64,000 bases of DNA from Oribacterium asaccharolyticum ACB7 (GTDB taxonomy: Bacteria > Bacillota > Clostridia > Lachnospirales > Lachnospiraceae), in assembly GCF_000238075.1 (NCBI RefSeq), contig NZ_JH414504.1:1064944-1128943 (forward strand), written 5' to 3'. Shown here one piece after another: positions 34,660 to 44,251 of this stretch. Both the position numbers and the translations under genes were made by a program. Positions within the stretch are counted from its first letter, which is position 1. Each line of letters starts with the position of its first letter. Below the pieces are notes generated by a model. The model worked only from the letters and a program-made list of their open reading frames with translations, did not search any database and had not been told where the DNA came from.

Positions 34660-37247
34660 ATAAGCTGATTTCTTTTTTCAAAAAATGGCAGAATGTTCTA
34701 AAGAGCATTCTTTTCCTAAGCATTTCTATTTTGGTGCTTTTGGAACTTGTTAAAATGGGAAAGACCATTTCCCCGGAGGCGGTAAAAAGCATCTTAAGCG
34801 GCTTGTCCCCTTTCCAAATTGTAAGTCTCCTTGTTATCGGAATCCTTTCCGTTTCTCCGATGATGCTCTATGACTTTATCCTTTGTAAGGAGCTGAAAAA
34901 GAAGATTTCTTTGGGGAAGCTGATAGAAAGCAGCTGGACCATCAACAGCTTAAACAACCTGATCGGCTTTGCAGGCCTTGTGGACGTGGGACTGCGTTAC
35001 AGCTATTTTACGGAGGAGGATAAGGGCGAAGAAACCATGCAGGGCATTTCCAAGGTGATGCCTTATTTCATGTCCGGGCTTTCCCTCTATTCCTTGCTAT
35101 CCTTCGGGCTCTTGTTTTTCGTTCAGAAAAATGCCGTTTTAAGACCCTACAGCTTTGTCCTCCTTCTAGCTTCTCTGATTCTTCCGGTCTTGCTTTTTCT
35201 TTCCACCAGAAAAAACTGGTCCTACTTTGGAAATCTATCTAAGAAAAAGATTCTGGCTTTAATCGCAACTTCCCTCCTCGATTGGGGCTTTGTTTCCTGC
35301 TTTTTCTTTTACTGCGGAAGGACACTGGGCTACAGCGTTTCCCTTGCCAATACCCTGCCGTTGTTCTTTATCTCCATTTGCATCGGTATCGTCTCCATGA
35401 TTCCCGGAAGTCTCGGAAGCTTTGATTTAATGATGATGAGCGGTCTTTTACATTTTTCCGTAAATCGAAATGAGGCGGCAAGCTGGCTGCTGCTTTTCCG
35501 TATCTTTTATTACATCATTCCCTTTGCCATCGGTCTCCTTTTCTTTATCAAAAGTATGGGAGGGCAGATTAATCAGAAATTTTATGGTCTGCCGAAGAAG
35601 CTTAGCTCCCTACTGGGACAGGGCATCAGCCACTTTATGGCAACTTTCTTTGGTTTTTTTCTGATGGCCACCGCCATTCTTCCCGATGAAATCCATAGTA
35701 TTCCTCTGATTGGACAAATGGATCCCATAAGGGGGCAGCTACTCTGGCAGTTTCCAAGCTTTCTTCTGGGTTCTCTTTTCTTCCTGTTGGGAAGACTTTT
35801 AAAAAGAAAAGCCGCCTTTGCCAAACCCTTTTCCCTTCTGCTTTGCCTTGTGACACTTTTCTATATCAATCTGGGAAGCCCTTCTCTTTTCAGTAGTCTC
35901 TACCTTCTGTTGTTTCTGCTGATTCTCTTTTTTCGAAGAAAAGAGCTTTCCAGAAAAGCCTTTTTTTACCCGGTGGAAGACCGTTTGAAGGACTTTTCCT
36001 ATATTCTGGGAAGTATTTTCATTACCCTCTTCCTTTTATACCTTTCCAGCGGCAATACCGGAAAGGATAGTCTCGGCTTCCTGATTTTCCATAAGGGAGT
36101 TCTGCATAAGTTACATACTTTCTCAAAGCCCCATTTTTTCACGGTCTTTTTAGACTACTTTCTTCATCTTTTCGCCTATTTTCTGATTCCTGCGCTTTGC
36201 TATATTGCCGTGGGCGCGCTGGCAAGAGATAAACATTTTTCCTTCGGAGAAAAATTCAATCAGGAACGCTTTCAGAACTTTTTGCAAAGCTTTCCCAATA
36301 CGAACTTAGATGCTTCTCTGGCATTCCTTGGCGATAAGCTACTGTACTATTATCAGGAAAATGGAGTGGATAAGATGGTTTTTCAATTTGCCTTAGAAGA
36401 CGGAAAAGCGGTGGTCATGGGAGAGCCCATCGGGGAAGAAAGATATTTTCCTGCTGCAATCTCTTCCTTTACTGCGGAAGCGGAGGAAAAAAATCTTACC
36501 CCGCTCTTCTATGAGGTAGGCCAGGACTTAACCCTTCTCCTCCATAACCATGGCTATGAATTTATGAAGTTCGGAGAAAGTGCAAAGGTTCCTCTTTCCG
36601 ACTTTGATCTCGTGGGAAAATCCGGTAAAAAGTTCCGTGCCGCGGTCAATAAAATAGAAAACAAAGGATATACCTTTCAAGTACAGTACCCGCCTTTTTC
36701 CGATGCCTTTTTACAGGATTTGGAGAAAATATCGGATGCCTGGCTTTCCGGAAGACAGGAAAAAGGCTTTTCTCTGGGCTTCTTTGACAAAGGCTATCTC
36801 TCTCTTGCTCCCATTGCCTGCGTATTGGATTCCGAAGGACATGTGCAGGCCTTCTCCAACTTCCTCGTTTGCAATGGAGAAAAAGAAGCAAGCATTGATT
36901 TAATGCGTTATAATCCGGGCACGGAAAGTAACGGCATTATGGACTACCTCTTTGTGGAGATTTTCCTGTATTTTAAAGAAAAAGGCGTGGAATACTTTGA
37001 TTTGGGTATGGCTCCTCTCTCCAACGTAGGACAGGAAGAGCATAGCTTTTTCCAAGAAAAACTGGCCTTTCTGGTTTATGCCTTTACCAATCGCTTCTAC
37101 TCCTTTTCGGGACTACGAAAATATAAGGACAAGTTCTCACCCCTTTGGGAGGCAAGATACCTGTCCTATCCGAAGGACAGCAGTCTGCTCTTTGATCTGC
37201 TGGTGATTTTCAAGATAGATAACCGGAAGGTAAAGACGGAAAACTAG
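34656..37247 (+). CDS. mprF: MprF-type aminoacyl-phosphatidylglycerol synthase/flippase
   Basis: 863 residues, TTG start at 34656 behind AAGGAGGAAAAA. The N-terminal part (about 1-520) has 13-14 hydrophobic helices including the flippase region (NNLIGFAGLVDVGLRYSYF, IVSMIPGSLGSFDLMMM). The C-terminal DUF2156 synthase domain (about 540-855) holds FLGDKLLYYYQENG, GEPIGEERYF, SGRQEKGFSLGFFDKGYL, LMRYNPGTESNGIMDYLF and YFDLGMAPLSNVG. Transfers Lys or another amino acid from tRNA to phosphatidylglycerol and flips it, lowering surface charge and resistance to cationic peptides. Confidence 0.92.
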   Translation: MNKLISFFKKWQNVLKSILFLSISILVLLELVKMGKTISPEAVKSILSGLSPFQIVSLLVIGILSVSPMMLYDFILCKELKKKISLGKLIESSWTINSLNNLIGFAGLVDVGLRYSYFTEEDKGEETMQGISKVMPYFMSGLSLYSLLSFGLLFFVQKNAVLRPYSFVLLLASLILPVLLFLSTRKNWSYFGNLSKKKILALIATSLLDWGFVSCFFFYCGRTLGYSVSLANTLPLFFISICIGIVSMIPGSLGSFDLMMMSGLLHFSVNRNEAASWLLLFRIFYYIIPFAIGLLFFIKSMGGQINQKFYGLPKKLSSLLGQGISHFMATFFGFFLMATAILPDEIHSIPLIGQMDPIRGQLLWQFPSFLLGSLFFLLGRLLKRKAAFAKPFSLLLCLVTLFYINLGSPSLFSSLYLLLFLLILFFRRKELSRKAFFYPVEDRLKDFSYILGSIFITLFLLYLSSGNTGKDSLGFLIFHKGVLHKLHTFSKPHFFTVFLDYFLHLFAYFLIPALCYIAVGALARDKHFSFGEKFNQERFQNFLQSFPNTNLDASLAFLGDKLLYYYQENGVDKMVFQFALEDGKAVVMGEPIGEERYFPAAISSFTAEAEEKNLTPLFYEVGQDLTLLLHNHGYEFMKFGESAKVPLSDFDLVGKSGKKFRAAVNKIENKGYTFQVQYPPFSDAFLQDLEKISDAWLSGRQEKGFSLGFFDKGYLSLAPIACVLDSEGHVQAFSNFLVCNGEKEASIDLMRYNPGTESNGIMDYLFVEIFLYFKEKGVEYFDLGMAPLSNVGQEEHSFFQEKLAFLVYAFTNRFYSFSGLRKYKDKFSPLWEARYLSYPKDSSLLFDLLVIFKIDNRKVKTEN

Positions 37248-37441
37248 ATTCTCGCTGAAGGATTACTTTATAGAAAAATCATAGTCTCTTGGCAATCCTG
37301 CTCTTCTCAAACTGCATTAAAAAAGATACAATGGAGCGGATGTACTTTCGAAAAAGATAAAGTTCCTACCGTAAGGGACTATTTTGGAAGAAGTATTCCG
37401 TTTATTGAGCACGAAAAGGCTGATTGATAGAAAGGAAGAAT

Positions 37442-38077
37442 ATGATTCAATTTGAACGTAGTAGCGTGATGAATTTTGAAAATGCAATTCGAGGCGCCAG
37501 AAATCCAATGAACTCGTGGGCAAAGGGAGACTCTTATTATGATGAGAAAGGACAATATATTTTAGGTCCGAATGACCTGTCCCTTGCCAAACGGCTTCGC
37601 CTGGCCGGTCCAGACCATAGAAAATATATCCGGCAGATTTTTGTATCTGTCGATATTACCGCTCCCCTTTATTGGTGGAAGGAATATGATACCTATAAAA
37701 TCAGTACCGTTGCAAATTCAACTTCCACCATGCATAAGATTCATGCCAAGGAATTTACCCTGGATGACTTCTCTCATGACCATTTAACAGAAGAAGGCTT
37801 GGAGAGTTTGAAGAGAACGGTATCCGACCTTGAGCGAATCCGCCAAAAATATCTGGAAGAGAAAAAGAAGGAAGACTGGTATACCCTGGTACAACTTCTG
37901 CCCTCTTCTTACGAGCAAATGCGTACCTGTACCATGAATTATGAGAACCTGATTAATATGTACTATTCCAGAAAAAGCCATAAGCTTATGGAATGGCACA
38001 GTTTCTGTGACTGGGTGCAGACCCTTCCCTATGCAAAGGAACTGATCCTTGCCGAGAAAGAAAAAGAGGAAGGCTAA
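37442..38077 (+). CDS. Conserved protein of unknown function
   Basis: 211 residues from ATG 37442 behind AAAGGAAG. Cytoplasmic, no membrane segment. Notable runs are ARNPMNSWAKGDSYYDEKG, LSLAKRLRLAGPDHRKYIRQ, SVDITAPLYWWKEYDTYK, VANSTSTMHKIHAKEF and a Trp/Cys-rich tail with RTCTMNYENL and MEWHSFCDWVQTLPYAKEL. The high density of invariant-looking aromatic and polar residues suggests an enzyme. I recall similar sequences among phage and Firmicute hypothetical proteins but cannot give a family. Confidence 0.75.
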   Translation: MIQFERSSVMNFENAIRGARNPMNSWAKGDSYYDEKGQYILGPNDLSLAKRLRLAGPDHRKYIRQIFVSVDITAPLYWWKEYDTYKISTVANSTSTMHKIHAKEFTLDDFSHDHLTEEGLESLKRTVSDLERIRQKYLEEKKKEDWYTLVQLLPSSYEQMRTCTMNYENLINMYYSRKSHKLMEWHSFCDWVQTLPYAKELILAEKEKEEG

Positions 38078-38154
38078 TTTCTCTGAAATAATCACTTCTT
38101 TACATTTGTTCCGTATTCCCCAGTACCTTGGGGATTTCTATAAGGAGGAAAACT

Positions 38155-39942
38155 ATGACCGTACCGGAGAGACTTTCCGCATTGCGTAAATGCATGCAGG
38201 AAAAACATATTGATATCTATATTGTTCCGACAGCAGACTTCCATCAGAGTGAGTACGTCGGAGAACACTTCAAAGCAAGAGCTTATATCACCGGCTTCAC
38301 CGGTTCTGCAGGAACAGCCGTAATCACGCTCCATGACGCGAAACTTTGGACGGACGGACGTTACTTCCTGCAAGCTGCAAAGCAGCTGGAAGGAACAGGC
38401 GTTACGCTGATGAAGATGTTTGAGCCGGGTGTCCCGACTATAGAGGAGTACCTTGAGGCCGAATTAAAATCCGGACAGACTCTTTCCTTCGACGGACGCG
38501 TGGTCTCTGTCGGAGAAGGCGATGAATATGCAAGTATCGCCAAGAAAAACGGAGCCAAAATAGACTATCAGGAAGATTTGATTGATGCCATCTGGACCGA
38601 TCGTCCATCTCTCTCCGAAGAGCCTGTCTGGTTCCTGGAGGAAAAATACAGTGGAGAAAGCACCGAATCGAAGCTTTCCCGTATTCGTAAAGAGATGGAA
38701 GATGCAGGTTGTGATACCCACATCGTTTCCACCTTGGACGATATCTGTTGGACTTTGAACATTCGGGGAAATGACATCGATTTCTTCCCGCTTGTTCTCT
38801 CCTATGCCATCATAAGGAAGGACAGCTTCGATCTCTATATCGATGAAAGAAAACTGGATGATAAGCTAAAATCCATCTTGGAAAAAGTCGGCGTAACGCT
38901 TCATCCCTATAACGCCATCTATGAGGATGTAAAAAAACTTCCGGAAAATGCCACTGTCCTCATTGATAAGTCTAAGCTAAACTATGCGATTTTTAACAAT
39001 ATCCCGAATGCTGTTTCTATCGTAAACAAGAGAAATCCGGAAATTCTCATGAAGGCCCTGAAGAATCCGGTCGAAGTCGAGAATATCAAGAAGGCGGAAA
39101 TCAAAGATAGTGTTGCGCACGTCCGTTTTATGAAATGGCTGAAGGAAAATCTTGGAAAGATAAGAATCACGGAGATGAGTGCTTCCGAAAAACTGGATGA
39201 ATTCCGCGCCGAAATGGGAAATTTTATCCGGGACAGCTTTGAGCCGATTTCTTCGTACGGTCCTCACTCTGCTATCGTGCACTACTCCTCCTCTCCGGAA
39301 ACGGATGTAGAGCTTAAGGCGGGAAGTTTGTACCTTAGTGATACCGGAGCCGGCTTCTATGAAGGTTCCACAGATATTACAAGAACCTATGCCCTGGGCG
39401 AAGTTCCTAAGAAGATGAAAGATGATTTCACGATTGTTGCCATCAGCAATTTACAGCTTGCCAGTGCCAAGTTCCTGCAAGGCTCCAGCGGACTCACTTT
39501 AGACATTCTCGCGAGAAAGCCTTTCTGGGATCGGGGACTGAACTATAACCACGGCACCGGACACGGTGTGGGATATCTTCTCAATATTCATGAGGGTCCT
39601 GCCGGATTCCGCTATAAGTTTAGGGCCGGAGAAACCGAGGAGATTCAGGAAGGAATGGTCATTACCGACGAGCCCGGACTCTATATCGAAGGCTCTCACG
39701 GGATTCGTTTGGAAAATGAGCTTCTGGCCAGAAAAGGCGTTCAGAACGAGTATGGTCAGTTCCTCTATTTTGAAACCATCACCCTGATTCCTTTTGACCT
39801 TGATGCCATAAGTCTCGATATGTTAAATGAGGAAAATAGAAAGCTCCTAAACGATTATCATAAAAGAGTTTACGAAGAAATTGCTCCACACTTAAACGAA
39901 GAAGAAAAAGTCTTCTTAAAGAAGTATACCAGAGCTGTCTAA
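38155..39942 (+). CDS. Xaa-Pro aminopeptidase (M24B, long form)
   Basis: 595 residues from ATG 38155 behind ATAAGGAGG. Two creatinase-type N-terminal domains (about 1-310) precede the pita-bread peptidase. Metal ligands: first Asp in LYLSDTGAGFYEGSTDITRT with the second Asp in STDITRT, His in NYNHGTGHGVG, Glu in ITDEPGLY and Glu in RLENELL. Length matches the three-domain APP1-type enzymes rather than the ~350-residue short form. Cytosolic peptide turnover. Confidence 0.9.
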   Translation: MTVPERLSALRKCMQEKHIDIYIVPTADFHQSEYVGEHFKARAYITGFTGSAGTAVITLHDAKLWTDGRYFLQAAKQLEGTGVTLMKMFEPGVPTIEEYLEAELKSGQTLSFDGRVVSVGEGDEYASIAKKNGAKIDYQEDLIDAIWTDRPSLSEEPVWFLEEKYSGESTESKLSRIRKEMEDAGCDTHIVSTLDDICWTLNIRGNDIDFFPLVLSYAIIRKDSFDLYIDERKLDDKLKSILEKVGVTLHPYNAIYEDVKKLPENATVLIDKSKLNYAIFNNIPNAVSIVNKRNPEILMKALKNPVEVENIKKAEIKDSVAHVRFMKWLKENLGKIRITEMSASEKLDEFRAEMGNFIRDSFEPISSYGPHSAIVHYSSSPETDVELKAGSLYLSDTGAGFYEGSTDITRTYALGEVPKKMKDDFTIVAISNLQLASAKFLQGSSGLTLDILARKPFWDRGLNYNHGTGHGVGYLLNIHEGPAGFRYKFRAGETEEIQEGMVITDEPGLYIEGSHGIRLENELLARKGVQNEYGQFLYFETITLIPFDLDAISLDMLNEENRKLLNDYHKRVYEEIAPHLNEEEKVFLKKYTRAV

Positions 39943-39999
39943 GCCTTCGCTTGCACCACTTGTTAAGAACGAAAAACAAATGGGAAAAAATGCCCCGGC

Positions 40000-40037
40000 G
40001 AGATACCGCACGCTTTGCAAGCGATACTCGTTATGAA
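40000..40037 (+). repeat. 38-bp dispersed hairpin repeat, copy 1
   Basis: Begins GAGATACCGCACGC, centre TTT, ends in GATACTCGTTATGAA. Near-identical to 44199-44236 and to the reverse of 55627-55664. The two halves form an imperfect stem. It sits between the aminopeptidase stop and the terminator at 40041. Confidence 0.8.
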
Positions 40038-40040
40038 AAG

Positions 40041-40077
40041 AAAAAGTGCACGGACTTTGCGTCTCGGGCACTTTTTT
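40041..40077. terminator. Bidirectional terminator between the aminopeptidase and nfnB
   Basis: Nine-bp arms AAAAAGTGC (40041-40049) and GCACTTTTT (40068-40076) around an 18-nt loop, with A- and T-runs giving function in both directions. Confidence 0.75.
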
Positions 40078-40104
40078 CGTCGAGGTATTTCTTCTCCCTA
40101 TATC

Positions 40105-41493
40105 TTATTTCTTGGAAAGGAATTCATGGATTCCCTTTGCTGCAGCCTTTCCTGCGCCCATGGCCAGAATAACAGTAGCTGCTCCGGTAACGGCGTCTCC
40201 ACCTGCATATACGGCAGTCTTTGTGGTTTCTCCGTTTTCTTCTTTCGCAATGATGCAGCCTCTGCGGTCCGTATCGAGTCCCTTCGTTGTAGAACTGATT
40301 AGCGGATTCGGAGAAGTTCCGAGAGACATGATTACTGTATCGCAATCCATCACATACTCGGAATTCGGAATCTCAATCGGTCTTCTTCTTCCGGAAGCAT
40401 CCGGCTCACCAAGCTCCATCTTTACAATCTTTACACCGGTTACCCAGTCATTTTCATCTACAAGAATCTCTATCGGATTCTGCAGAAGGTCGAAGATAAT
40501 GCCCTCTTCCTTCGCATGATGTACTTCTTCTTTTCTTGCAGGAAGCTCTTCCTCGGAACGGCGGTAAACAACGTGTACCTCTGCTCCCAGACGAAGTGCG
40601 GTTCTTGCAGCGTCCATAGCAACGTTACCGCCACCTACGACTACCACCTTCTTTCCGGCACGCATCGGCGTATCGGATTCCGGAAGATAAGCCTTCATCA
40701 GGTTATTTCTGGTCAGGAACTCATTGGCAGAAAATACACCGTTTGCACTCTCACCCGGGATATTCATAAACTTCGGAAGACCTGCTCCGGTTCCGAGGAA
40801 CACGGCATCAAAACCTTCTTCATTTAAAAGCTCATCTACGGTAATGGAACGACCTACAAATACATTGGTCAAAATCTTTACTCCGAGCTTCTTTACATTT
40901 TCAATTTCCGGTCCAACAACCTTGGTCTTTGGAAGACGGAACTCCGGGATACCGTACTGCAACACGCCGCCCGGCTCATGGAAAGCTTCAAAAATGGTTA
41001 CATCATAGCCAAGCTTTGCCAAATCTCCCGCACAGGTAAGTCCTGCAGGACCTGCACCGATTACAGCTACTTTCTTTCCGTTCGGCGCTCCTGCTTGAGC
41101 GGCCTGGAAGCCATGCTCTCTTGCCCAGTCCGCTACGAAACGCTCCAGCTTTCCAATAGCAACAGGCTCTCCCTTAATGCCGCGGATACAAACACCCTCA
41201 CACTGTGTCTCCTGTGGGCATACTCTTCCGCAAACAGCAGGAAGCGCAGAAGAACGGGCAATGACTTCTGCAGCCTTCTCGAAGTTTCCTTCCTTTACCT
41301 CGTGAATAAATTCATTAATCTGAATGGATACGGGGCAACCTACCACACACTTCGGATTTCTACAGTTCAAGCAACGAACTGCCTCTTCCATCGCTTCTTT
41401 TTCCGTATATCCTAAACATACTTCTTCAAAGTTTTTTGCACGAACTTTCGGTTCCTGCTCAGCTACAGGAACTCTTTTCATCATATCAGCCAT
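40105..41493 (-). CDS. nfnB: NfnB / glutamate-synthase-small-subunit-like FAD/NADP(H) subunit
   Basis: 462 residues. N-terminal Cys clusters CLNCRNPKCVVGCPV and CGRVCPQETQCEGVC bind two 4Fe-4S centres. FAD motif GAGPAGLTCAGDLAK (about 150), NADPH motif VVGGGNVAMDAARTA (about 290), and a C-terminal GGDAVTGAATVILAMGAGK. Often annotated gltA, but the next-door FAD/2Fe-2S subunit makes it the large subunit of the electron-bifurcating NADH-dependent ferredoxin:NADP+ oxidoreductase. Starts 12 bp after nfnA behind GGGAGG. Confidence 0.88.
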   Translation of the reverse strand: MADMMKRVPVAEQEPKVRAKNFEEVCLGYTEKEAMEEAVRCLNCRNPKCVVGCPVSIQINEFIHEVKEGNFEKAAEVIARSSALPAVCGRVCPQETQCEGVCIRGIKGEPVAIGKLERFVADWAREHGFQAAQAGAPNGKKVAVIGAGPAGLTCAGDLAKLGYDVTIFEAFHEPGGVLQYGIPEFRLPKTKVVGPEIENVKKLGVKILTNVFVGRSITVDELLNEEGFDAVFLGTGAGLPKFMNIPGESANGVFSANEFLTRNNLMKAYLPESDTPMRAGKKVVVVGGGNVAMDAARTALRLGAEVHVVYRRSEEELPARKEEVHHAKEEGIIFDLLQNPIEILVDENDWVTGVKIVKMELGEPDASGRRRPIEIPNSEYVMDCDTVIMSLGTSPNPLISSTTKGLDTDRRGCIIAKEENGETTKTAVYAGGDAVTGAATVILAMGAGKAAAKGIHEFLSKK

Positions 41494-41505
41494 AATTTTC
41501 CTCCC

Positions 41506-42387
41506 TTAGTTGCAATTTCCGCATCCACCATGGGACTTCTCAGCTTCCAACAGTTCCAGAAGTGCCTGTCCTTCTTCTGTCTTGTAAGTCAGCTGTCTCT
41601 TCATGGCCAGATTAAAGTCAACCAAATGTCCGTCAAACTCCGGTCCGTCTACGCAAGCAAACTTTACCTGGTCTCCTACAACCAGACGACAAGCGCCGCA
41701 CATTCCCGTTCCGTCAATCATAATCGGGTTCATGGAAACAATGGTCGGAATTCCCAGTTCTTTGGTTGTAAGCGCTGCGAACTTCATCATAATAACAGGA
41801 CCGATAGCAATACAACGAGTGTATTTCTTTCCTTCTTCATTAACCAGACGCTTTAAAACATCGGTAACCACACCCTTATCGCCGTAAGAACCGTCATCCG
41901 TCGTTACATAAACGTTCTTGGCTACTTTGCGTAAATCCTCTTCCATAATGAGAAGATCCTTATTTCTTGCTCCCAAGATAACATCCGCTTCAATTCCTCT
42001 CTCATGAAGCCACTTCACCTGCGGGTATACCGGTGCTGCTCCTACACCGCCTGCGATGAAGATGATGTTTTCTTTCTCCAGCTCTTCCTTCGTCATTTCA
42101 ACAAGCTCGGAAGGACGTCCCAAAGGACCTACGATATCGGTAAAATAATCGCCAACCTTCAAGTGACTGAATTTCTCTGTAGATGCACCGATTACCTGAA
42201 ATACAATGGTAATGGTTCCCTTCTCCCTATCATAGTCTGCGATGGTTAAGGGAATTCTTTCTCCAAGTTCCCCTAGCTTTGCAATCATAAACTGTCCCGG
42301 TTCCGCCTTACGAGCCACATAAGGTGCTTCCACATCCATGAGCCAGTCTTTATCAACGAGATGCTCAACTCTAGTGATTTTGTACAT
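41506..42387 (-). CDS. nfnA: NfnA / sulfide dehydrogenase-like FAD, 2Fe-2S subunit
   Basis: 293 residues. FAD-binding barrel (about 1-95) with ERIPLTIADYD, NAD-binding domain with IFIAGGVGAAPVYPQVKWL, and a C-terminal 2Fe-2S site in GTGMCGACRLVVGD and KFACVDGPEF, followed by a Gly/Cys-rich tail GGCGNCN. Homologous to PyrK/SudB. With NfnB it balances NADH, NADPH and reduced ferredoxin in the cytoplasm. First gene of the pair, behind ACGGAGGAG. Confidence 0.88.
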   Translation of the reverse strand: MYKITRVEHLVDKDWLMDVEAPYVARKAEPGQFMIAKLGELGERIPLTIADYDREKGTITIVFQVIGASTEKFSHLKVGDYFTDIVGPLGRPSELVEMTKEELEKENIIFIAGGVGAAPVYPQVKWLHERGIEADVILGARNKDLLIMEEDLRKVAKNVYVTTDDGSYGDKGVVTDVLKRLVNEEGKKYTRCIAIGPVIMMKFAALTTKELGIPTIVSMNPIMIDGTGMCGACRLVVGDQVKFACVDGPEFDGHLVDFNLAMKRQLTYKTEEGQALLELLEAEKSHGGCGNCN

Positions 42388-42590
42388 GCTCTCCTCCGTG
42401 TTTCATGCCTAGATTAGCTAGGTATAATACTCTGTTAATATTTTCTCTAACTTTACTATTGTAGCAAAAAAATCAATAAATACATGTTTTTTTTTAGTGC
42501 AGACCCTAAAAAAATACAAGAGGCGGGGAGTCGCCTCGCTCCCGCCTCTCTTTCATATGAATGACTTCGTATTTATTCGTTTATTCTCTT

Positions 42591-43985
42591 TTAAAAAGCA
42601 AGCTTTTCATCAAAGTATTTCTTCAGATCCGCAATCGGAATACGAACCTGTTCCATGCTGTCTCTCTCTCTTACCGTTACGGCATGATCATTTTCCGAAT
42701 CAAAGTCATACGTGATACAGAACGGCGTACCGATTTCATCCTGTCTTCTGTAGCGCTTTCCAATATTTCCTCTGTCATCGTACTCGCACATGTAGTACTT
42801 GGAAAGCTCCTCATGAATCTTCTCCGCACCTTCCCCGAGTTTCTTGGACAAGGGAAGAATACCGATTTTAATCGGAGCCAGTGCCGGGTGGAAGCGGAGA
42901 ACGGTTCTCTCATCTCCTCCCTCCAGTTCTTCCACATCATATGCTGCACAGAGGAAGGCCAGAGTTACTCTGTCCGCACCGAGAGACGGCTCTACAACAT
43001 ACGGAATATAATGCTCATTCGTCTCATCGTCAAAATAACTCATATCCTGACCGGAAACCTTTTCATGCTGGGAAAGGTCATAATTGGTTCTGTCCGCAAT
43101 CCCCCAAAGTTCGCCCCAACCGAAGGGGAAGAGGAATTCCAGATCCGTCGTTGCCTTGGAATAGAAAGAAAGCTCTGCCTGCTCATGGTCCCTCGCACGA
43201 AGCATTTCCTTCTTCATGCCCAAGCTGTACAGCCAGTTCTGGCAGTAGTCTTTCCAATACTGGAACCACTCCAGATCCGTATCCGGCTTACAGAAGAATT
43301 CCAGCTCCATCTGCTCAAACTCTCTGGTGCGGAAGGTGAAATTTCCCGGCGTAATCTCATTTCGGAAGGACTTTCCAATCTGTGCAATACCGAAGGGAAG
43401 CTTCTTTCTGGAAGTTCTCTGCACATTTTTAAAGTTCACGAAAATACCCTGTGCCGTCTCCGGACGAAGATATACCGTATTCTTCGCATCCTCCGTTACC
43501 CCCTGGAAGGTCTTAAACATAAGGTTAAACTGGCGAATACCGGTAAAATTCCGTTTTCCGCAGCTGGGGCACGGAACTTGCTTTTCTACAATAAAGTTCT
43601 CCATCTCTTCCTTAGACCAGGCATCTACGGAGCCCTCCAGAGCAATACCGTTTTCCTCACAGAAATTCTCTATCAGCTTATCCGCACGAAAACGCTCTTT
43701 ACACTCTTTACAGTCCATAAGAGGATCGGAAAAGCCTGCCAAGTGACCGGAAGCTACCCAGGTTTGCGGGTTCATCAAAATAGCACAATCAATGCCTACA
43801 TTGTACTTGGATTCCTGCACAAACTTCTTCCACCAGGCTTTTTTAATATTGTTTTTCAGTTCTACACCGAGGTTTCCGTAATCCCAAGTATTTGCCAAGC
43901 CGCCATAAATTTCGGATCCCGGATATACAAAACCTCTGGACTTTGCCAAGGAAACAATGGTGTCCATCGTATAGTTTTTTGCCAT
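42591..43985 (-). CDS. glyS: Glycyl-tRNA synthetase (dimeric alpha2 type)
   Basis: 464 residues from ATG 43985 (GGAGGAAGGGAG upstream); an earlier in-frame ATG overlaps that site. Class II motifs: [33 protein letters not shown], motif 2 [21 protein letters not shown] (FRNEITPG) and motif 3 [15 protein letters not shown]. Eukaryote/Firmicute-type single-chain enzyme, not glyQ/glyS. No T-box leader is visible upstream. Confidence 0.95.
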   Translation of the reverse strand: MAKNYTMDTIVSLAKSRGFVYPGSEIYGGLANTWDYGNLGVELKNNIKKAWWKKFVQESKYNVGIDCAILMNPQTWVASGHLAGFSDPLMDCKECKERFRADKLIENFCEENGIALEGSVDAWSKEEMENFIVEKQVPCPSCGKRNFTGIRQFNLMFKTFQGVTEDAKNTVYLRPETAQGIFVNFKNVQRTSRKKLPFGIAQIGKSFRNEITPGNFTFRTREFEQMELEFFCKPDTDLEWFQYWKDYCQNWLYSLGMKKEMLRARDHEQAELSFYSKATTDLEFLFPFGWGELWGIADRTNYDLSQHEKVSGQDMSYFDDETNEHYIPYVVEPSLGADRVTLAFLCAAYDVEELEGGDERTVLRFHPALAPIKIGILPLSKKLGEGAEKIHEELSKYYMCEYDDRGNIGKRYRRQDEIGTPFCITYDFDSENDHAVTVRERDSMEQVRIPIADLKKYFDEKLAF

Positions 43986-44198
43986 AACACTTCCCTCCTC
44001 CATTTTTCCGATTTATTTTCCATGAAGATAACTTAATCAACCAACAAATAATATGAAGTCTTTGCTATTCTGCTCCTTATGCGTTGGATAATTAAATATC
44101 AGTTTAGCTTTTTTTTATAGAAAAATCCAGTCCGCTTTGTTGATTCATTGCTTTTTGCTATTACAAAGGAGAAATCTTATCCCAGTTCCCTGCCAAAC

Positions 44199-44236
44199 GA
44201 GATATCACACGCTTTGCGAGAAATACTTATTATGAA
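44199..44236 (+). repeat. 38-bp dispersed hairpin repeat, copy 2
   Basis: Begins GAGATATCACACGC, centre TTT, ends in AATACTTATTATGAA. Lies between recO and glyS, opposite in orientation to both; the recO stop is 16 bp away. Stem pairing is weaker than in the other two copies. Confidence 0.75.
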
Positions 44237-44251
44237 TAAGCGTTTCAATCA

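Noticed and set aside
37442..38077. ThyX-type thymidylate synthase identity
   Set aside because: Some residues are suggestive, but the defining RHRxxSxNxxSxRY motif is absent.
42561..44036. A 491-codon plus-strand open frame opposite glyS
   Set aside because: It lies entirely antisense to a fully conserved glycyl-tRNA synthetase, has no ribosome-binding site and no recognisable motif; it reflects codon bias of the real gene.
43986..44251. T-box riboswitch upstream of glyS
   Set aside because: Expected in Firmicutes, but no AGGGTGGNACCGCG-like antiterminator or specifier arrangement is visible on the minus strand; only the 38-bp repeat is there.
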